Shown: piece by piece, positions 59,679 through 64,000 of the stretch
Layout: every line of letters starts with the position of its first letter
Position numbering within the stretch: position 1 is the stretch's first letter
From: Cryptosporangium arvum DSM 44712
GTDB lineage: Bacteria; Actinomycetota; Actinomycetes; Mycobacteriales; Cryptosporangiaceae
Assembly: GCF_000585375.1 (NCBI RefSeq)
Contig: NZ_KK073874.1
Location: 3,348,001-3,412,000, forward strand
DNA: 64,000 nucleotides
Direction: 5' to 3'
Notes under the pieces: model-generated
Told to the model about the DNA's origin: nothing
Databases searched by the model: none
The model's input: the letters and a program-made list of their open reading frames with translations, nothing else
Position numbers and translations under genes: made by a program

Positions 59679-61565
59679 ATGCCACGAATCGGCCCCGCGT
59701 CGTTCCTCGGGCTCAACGTCGTGATGTCCGTGGTCGCGTTGCTGCTCTCGATCGGCCGCGAGGAGATTTCCGACCTGATCGCCTACCCGCTCAACGCGGT
59801 TGCGCTGGGCCTGGCCGGCGCGCTGGTCGTCGGCTATCAGAGGTCGAATCCGATCGGCTGGGTGCTGAGCGGGATGGGCTTCGTAGCGGTGTTCGCGGAG
59901 GTCACCGAGGGGTACGGGTATCACGCCGCCTGGCCGGCCGCGGCTACCCTCGAGTGGCTGGCGAACTGGACGAACCAGCTGGGCATCGTCTGCACCGCGC
60001 TCGTGGTGCTGCTGTTCCCGACCGGGCGAGGGCTGAGCCGCGCCCGCCGCGCCGGGGTCTGGGCCGGCGCGATCGGATTGGTTCTGTCGGCGTTCGGCGC
60101 GGCGTTCAGCCACGCATCGGATCAGCTCTTCGAATCCGCGGTCAACCCGCACGCGATCGAGGGGCTCGAACCGGTGTTCGTGGTCGGCCAGGGACTGTTC
60201 CTGGTCAGCCTGCTGGGCGCGATCGGGTCGGTGATCCTCCGGTTCCGGCGCTCGACCGGCGTGGAGCACCAGCAGTTGAAGTGGGTCGCATACTCGCTCA
60301 GCTTGTTCGCGGTCGTCGGCCCGCTGGCGATCATCTACTTCAACGACAGTGCGTTGGTGCGGTTCGCGATCGCACTGGTCGTCCCGACGCTGCCGGCGGC
60401 GATCTGCATCGCGATCCTGCGCTACCGGCTTTACGACATCGACCTGATCGTCAGCCGAACGCTGGCCTACGGCGCGCTGACCACACTGCTGGCCGTGGCC
60501 TACCTGGGAATGGTGTGGGTGCTCGGCGCGGTGGCCGGTGGCCGGTCGTCGTGGACGACCGCCGGCGCGACCGCGGCGGTCGCACTCGCGTTCCGCCCGC
60601 TGCGCGGCCGGCTGCAGGGCCTCGTCGACCGTCGCTTCCGCCGCGCTCGCTACGAGGCGCTCGCCCGCGTCGACACCTATTTGGACGATCTGCGGGCGGG
60701 CCGAGCGGAACCGGAGGCACTGGAAGCGCTGCTGCGAGACGTGCTCGAACAACCCTCGATCGAACTGCGGTACCTGCCGCCGGGTGCGACGGAGCGGGCG
60801 GTGAACGACGACGAATTCCTGGTCGAGCGGGCCGGAGTGCCGGTGGCGATCGTCGCCGGTGGGTCGGGACCCTTGCTGAGGGAGGTGGTCGCCCGCGCGG
60901 GGCTGGCGATCGAGATCGTCCGGCTGCGCGCAGAGGTGACGCTGCGGCTGGCCGAGGTCGAAGCGTCCCGGGCCCGGATCGTCGCGGCCGGGTACGAGGA
61001 GCGACGGCGTCTGGAGCGGGACCTGCACGACGGGGCGCAGCAGCGGCTGGTCAGCATCGGGCTGGCGCTTCGCAACGCCCAGTTCGCACTCGGCGACCAG
61101 GCGCCCGTCGTTCGCATCATCGACGCGGTGGTGGACGAGCTGGGCGTCGCCATCGACGAATTACGCGAGCTGGCCAACGGGATCCGCCCCGCGTACCTCG
61201 ACGACGGCTTGGCCGTCGCGCTCCGCGATCTGGCCGAGCGCACGCCGTTGCCGGTCGAGGTGCACACCACCGGCGAGCGCTACCCCGCCGACGTCGAGGC
61301 GACCGCGTATTTCGTCGCCTGTGAGGCGCTGGCGAACGCGGTCAAACACGCGGACGCGATCGGTGTCACGCTCAGTGCGGAACACGCGGACGGAGAATTG
61401 GTGATGACGATTCGAGACGACGGGGTGGGAGGCGCCCGGCCGGCGGACGGCACCGGCCTTCGCGGGCTCCACGACCGGGTCGCTGCCCAGGGTGGCCGGA
61501 TGCGGGTCGACAGCGAGCCCGGAGCGGGCACGACGGTGGTCGCGGAGTTGCCGTGCGCGTCCTGA
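59679..61565 (+). CDS. NarL-type sensor histidine kinase
   Basis: 628 residues from the ATG at 59679; the frame is open upstream. N-terminal membrane part with about eight helices up to residue 310, a linker, a HisKA_3 dimerisation domain with the phosphorylated histidine in RRRLERDLHDGAQQRLV (about 448-464), and a HATPase with ACEALANAVKHA, IRDDGVGG and GTGLRGLHDRV. It autophosphorylates and passes phosphate to the response regulator whose gene overlaps its end by 13 bases. The input signal is unknown. Confidence 0.9.
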   Translation: MPRIGPASFLGLNVVMSVVALLLSIGREEISDLIAYPLNAVALGLAGALVVGYQRSNPIGWVLSGMGFVAVFAEVTEGYGYHAAWPAAATLEWLANWTNQLGIVCTALVVLLFPTGRGLSRARRAGVWAGAIGLVLSAFGAAFSHASDQLFESAVNPHAIEGLEPVFVVGQGLFLVSLLGAIGSVILRFRRSTGVEHQQLKWVAYSLSLFAVVGPLAIIYFNDSALVRFAIALVVPTLPAAICIAILRYRLYDIDLIVSRTLAYGALTTLLAVAYLGMVWVLGAVAGGRSSWTTAGATAAVALAFRPLRGRLQGLVDRRFRRARYEALARVDTYLDDLRAGRAEPEALEALLRDVLEQPSIELRYLPPGATERAVNDDEFLVERAGVPVAIVAGGSGPLLREVVARAGLAIEIVRLRAEVTLRLAEVEASRARIVAAGYEERRRLERDLHDGAQQRLVSIGLALRNAQFALGDQAPVVRIIDAVVDELGVAIDELRELANGIRPAYLDDGLAVALRDLAERTPLPVEVHTTGERYPADVEATAYFVACEALANAVKHADAIGVTLSAEHADGELVMTIRDDGVGGARPADGTGLRGLHDRVAAQGGRMRVDSEPGAGTTVVAELPCAS

Positions 61566-62188
61566 TCGCCGAAGACCAAGTCCTGCTCCGCGAGGGCCTG
61601 GTGCAGCTGTTCACCGCCCGCGGACACGACGTTGTCGCCGCGGTCGGGGACGCGGCGGGGGTGCTTTCCACCGTCGAGGCGCACCAGCCCGATCTGCTGC
61701 TGATCGACGTCCGGATGCCCCCGACGTTCACCGACGAGGGCACCCGTGCCGCGCTCGACGTCAAGCACGCCCACCCCGGGATCGGTGTACTGGTGTTGTC
61801 ACAGCACGTCGACACCACGCACGCGCCGAGCCTCGTCGGACTCGGCGGGTTCGGTTATCTTCTGAAGGATCGGGTCCTGGCCGTCCAGGAGTTTCTCGCG
61901 GCGGCCCAGCGAGTGGCCGACGGTGGCTCGGCGCTGGACCCGACGGTGGTTGGGGCGCTGATGGCGGCGCATCCGCTCTCGTCGCTGTCGGCACGGGAAC
62001 GGGAAGTGCTGGAATTGATGGCCGAGGGCCTGAACAACCCCGCCATCGCCCGACGGCTGACGGTCAGCGAACGCACGATTGAGAGCCATGTGCGGCACGT
62101 GATGCTCAAACTCGACCTGTCCGAATCCGACGACGGACACCGTCGGGTCCTGGCCGTACTCGCCTATCTCCGCGCCCACCCCGCCTGA
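61553..62188 (+). CDS. NarL/FixJ family response regulator
   Basis: 211 residues from a GTG overlapping the kinase stop. Receiver domain with acidic pair EDQ and phosphorylated D52 (LLLIDVRMPP), switch threonine/serine in VLSQH and lysine in LLKDR. LuxR-type HTH (LSAREREVLELMAEGLNNPAIARRLTVSERTIESHVRHVMLKLDL). Partner of the upstream kinase. Confidence 0.92.
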   Translation: MRVLIAEDQVLLREGLVQLFTARGHDVVAAVGDAAGVLSTVEAHQPDLLLIDVRMPPTFTDEGTRAALDVKHAHPGIGVLVLSQHVDTTHAPSLVGLGGFGYLLKDRVLAVQEFLAAAQRVADGGSALDPTVVGALMAAHPLSSLSAREREVLELMAEGLNNPAIARRLTVSERTIESHVRHVMLKLDLSESDDGHRRVLAVLAYLRAHPA

Positions 62189-62355
62189 CGAGAGCGCCGA
62201 CGACCTGGCCCGGCTCACCGCACTGGCGCTCAGCCGCGGCGGACGGCTGCTCCGCGATCCCTACGACACCACGTACGGCTCGCGCCAGGTGGTGCTCGCC
62301 GGGATCCGGCGGCACCGGCTCGATCCATAACGGGCTGCTGCACCACGGCGGCTGC

Positions 62356-62802
62356 GTGCGCGCCCCGGACGTCGTCCACGGCACCGCGGACGCGACGCTG
62401 GTGCACGTCGAGGGGGACACCGCACAGGCTTACGTGCACAACTACGGGACCACGGGCATTCTCGCCCGGGTCACGCTGCGACTGGAACCGGCGCAGGACT
62501 GGTCCGCGTTCTACGCGAGCTTCGCCGGCCTCGAGCCGGTGCTGCCGCTGCTGGCCGCGTTCGCCGCGCTGGAGCCGACGCCTCGGTTGGTCTCCGTCGA
62601 CCCGGCCGGGCTCGTCGCGTCGCTCCCGCCCGACCCGGCGTTGCCCGACGGCCGGGCGAGCCTGCGGGTGATCCTCGACCGCAGCACGGTGGAGGTGGCG
62701 AGCGCGCTGGTGCTCGCGGCCGGCGGTCGGGTGGAGGACGTGCGGCCGGGAGCGTCGGCGGCGATGCGGCTGAGCACGCTCAGCTCCGGCCGGGCGGAGT
62801 GA
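62356..62802 (+). pseudogene. C-terminal remnant resembling FAD-linked oxidoreductases
   Basis: 148 codons: AYVHNYGTTGILARVTLRLEPAQDW looks like the end of the FAD-binding half of FAD-linked oxidases, followed by LRVILDRSTVEVASALVLAAGGRVEDV. No start or cofactor loop is present. Just before it (about 62195-62335) the frame reads ALALSRGGRLLRDPYDTTYGSRQVV, like the end of a glyoxalase/VOC protein. Both are probably debris of deletions. Family calls are weak. Confidence 0.35.
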
Positions 62803-62847
62803 TCTCAGTGCGCGCACGGGATCCTAACCGAACACTCGGAGCACACG

Positions 62848-63609
62848 ATGAGCACTACCCTGACCGGCACCACCGCCCTGGTCACCGGCGCCAGCGGCGG
62901 CATCGGAGCCGCCACCGCCCTCTCACTCGCCGCCCAGGGCGCGAACGTCGCCCTGGTCGCCCGCCGCAAAGACCGTCTCGACGAGCTGGCCGAACGCATC
63001 CGCACCGCGGGCGGCACCGCACTGGTCATCGAAGCCGACCTCACCGACCAGACTCGGGCCGCTGCCGCGGTCGAGCAGACCGTGCAAGCCTTCGGGGGGC
63101 TGAACATCCTGATCAACAACGCCGGCGTCATGCTGCTCGGCCCGGCCGAGAGCGCGCCGCTGGACGAATGGGACCGGATGCTGGCCATCAACATCCAGGG
63201 CCTGCTCTACACCACCCACGCCGCCCTTCCGCACCTTCTGGACGCGGCCGCGAGTGAGCGCGCCAGCGCGGACATCGTCAATGTCGGCTCACTCGCCGGC
63301 CGGGTCCCGATCGCCGGGTCGGCCGTCTACAGCCTCACCAAAACCGGGCTCAACGCGTTCACCGAGGCGCTGCGCCAAGAGGTCACCGGCCGGCACGTCC
63401 GGGTGTCGCTGATCGAGCCGGGCCCGGTCGCCACGGAGCTGTTCACGCACATCCGTCCGGAGATCCTCGCGGCCGGCCAGCAGGCGTTCGCCAACGCCAC
63501 CCTGCTGCACGCCGAGGACATCGCCGACACGATCACGTACGTCGTCACCCGCCCGGCGCGCGTCGTCATGAGCGAGATCCTCGTCCGTCCCGACGGCAGC
63601 CAGTGGTGA
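62848..63609 (+). CDS. SDR family NAD(P)-dependent oxidoreductase
   Basis: 253 residues. TGASGGIG (13-20), NNAG (90-93), active serine in VNVGSLAG and Y161-x3-K165 (VYSLTK) give a complete classical SDR, with EPGPVATEL and a C-terminal strand ILVRPDG. NADP preference is suggested by ARRKDR after the second strand. The substrate is unknown. Convergent with the CGNR gene, 5 bases apart. Confidence 0.9.
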   Translation: MSTTLTGTTALVTGASGGIGAATALSLAAQGANVALVARRKDRLDELAERIRTAGGTALVIEADLTDQTRAAAAVEQTVQAFGGLNILINNAGVMLLGPAESAPLDEWDRMLAINIQGLLYTTHAALPHLLDAAASERASADIVNVGSLAGRVPIAGSAVYSLTKTGLNAFTEALRQEVTGRHVRVSLIEPGPVATELFTHIRPEILAAGQQAFANATLLHAEDIADTITYVVTRPARVVMSEILVRPDGSQW

Positions 63610-63614
63610 GGCGA

Positions 63615-64000
63615 TCACGCGGTCGAGGACTGCCTCCGGCGGGCTCGGGACGCTCGCAGGTTCAGCGTGTTGCCGCAGGTCTTCATGTCGTGCCAGACAC
63701 GGGTGCCGCTGCGCGACCGGTCGTAGAACGCCGCTCCGCAAGCCGGGTTCTGGCAGGTCTTGAGCCGGCCCAGCTCGCCGGTGCGCGAGGCGAGCAGCGC
63801 CTCGAGCGCGACCAGCGAGGTGATGGCGGCAGCGCCACGGCCGCGCGGCCCGTACACCAGGTCGCCGTCGCGGACGGAGACGTCGGCCGCCATCGCCAGC
63901 GACCCGTCGTTCTCGGATTCGCCGGTGACCCAGCCGCGGACGCGGCCGCGGAGAGTGCGCAGAGCGGCGAGGTCTTTTTCGGTGAGCGAGATCGACGGGG
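63615..64000 (-). CDS. CGNR zinc-finger/ABATE domain regulator, partial
   Basis: The frame runs off the window end; 128 residues are seen. The C-terminal CGNR zinc finger LKTCQNPACGAAFYDRSRSGTRVWHDMKTCGNTLNLRASRARRR has the two cysteine pairs (C-x4-C and C-x0-GN) that name the family, preceded by part of the ABATE (stress-induced transcription regulator) domain (LVYGPRGRGAAAITSLVALEALLAS). Usually about 180-200 residues, so roughly 60 are outside the window. Confidence 0.85.
   Translation of the reverse strand, partial: PSISLTEKDLAALRTLRGRVRGWVTGESENDGSLAMAADVSVRDGDLVYGPRGRGAAAITSLVALEALLASRTGELGRLKTCQNPACGAAFYDRSRSGTRVWHDMKTCGNTLNLRASRARRRQSSTA

Noticed and set aside
1-64000. CRISPR arrays, rRNA genes and full tRNA genes
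   Set aside because: No regularly spaced direct repeats, no Cas genes and no complete cloverleaf were seen by eye.

Overview
The window is high-GC actinobacterial DNA. It carries many large LuxR-type (LAL) regulators, a SARP/AfsR-type regulator, a SigB/SigF-type sigma factor, DUF4331, Rrf2, TetR, MerR and AraC regulators paired with short-chain dehydrogenases, and GTG starts are common. I cannot name the genus from sequence alone. A soil actinomycete of the Frankia/Cryptosporangium/Pseudonocardia sort would fit.

1-14.8 kb is an accessory, defence-like region, mostly on the minus strand. It opens with three nuclease-like genes: a HEPN RNase-like protein, a ScoMcrA-head plus PD-(D/E)XK nuclease, and a protein with five treble-clef zinc fingers and a Vsr-like nuclease tail. 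Next come small membrane proteins, a lipoprotein/membrane protein pair and an A/T-richer gene for a CHAT protease-STAND ATPase-TPR protein. The region is full of remnants: a partial copy of the HEPN gene, a tandem duplication whose two copies kept different genes, a fragment of a serine recombinase and a broken aminoglycoside-nucleotidyltransferase-like gene.

14.9-23.5 kb holds a compact four-gene minus-strand operon (ABM monooxygenase, hydrolase, methyltransferase, SDR) next to a LAL regulator and a divergent AraC regulator, then a SnoaL-like/AraC divergent pair. 23.6-26.2 kb is a serine-recombinase element flanked by broken genes, one of them a universal stress protein.

26.2-36.3 kb runs rightward: a 17-codon peptide coupled to a SARP-NB-ARC-TPR regulator, two hydrolases, a sigma-region-4-only protein, a SigB/SigF-type sigma factor with DUF4331, a decayed NDH-2, a cupin, and a MerR/NAD-epimerase pair behind a recognisable 19-bp-spacer promoter. 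36.4-45.3 kb contains three more LAL regulators, two of which have lost normal P-loop chemistry, and an AraC regulator.

45.3-54.7 kb has redox and stress modules with readable operators: a CMD/NmrA pair with a divergent Rrf2, an arsR-flavoprotein-MFS arsenic-type cluster, and an SDR with a divergent TetR. 51.8-56.9 kb also holds several mobile-element remnants (tyrosine integrase, IS5- and IS3-like transposase tails, a DUF2637/SpdB-like fragment). 57-64 kb is ordinary chromosome: a MmyB-like regulator with a divergent quinone oxidoreductase, a NarL-type two-component system, an SDR, and a CGNR regulator cut by the window end.
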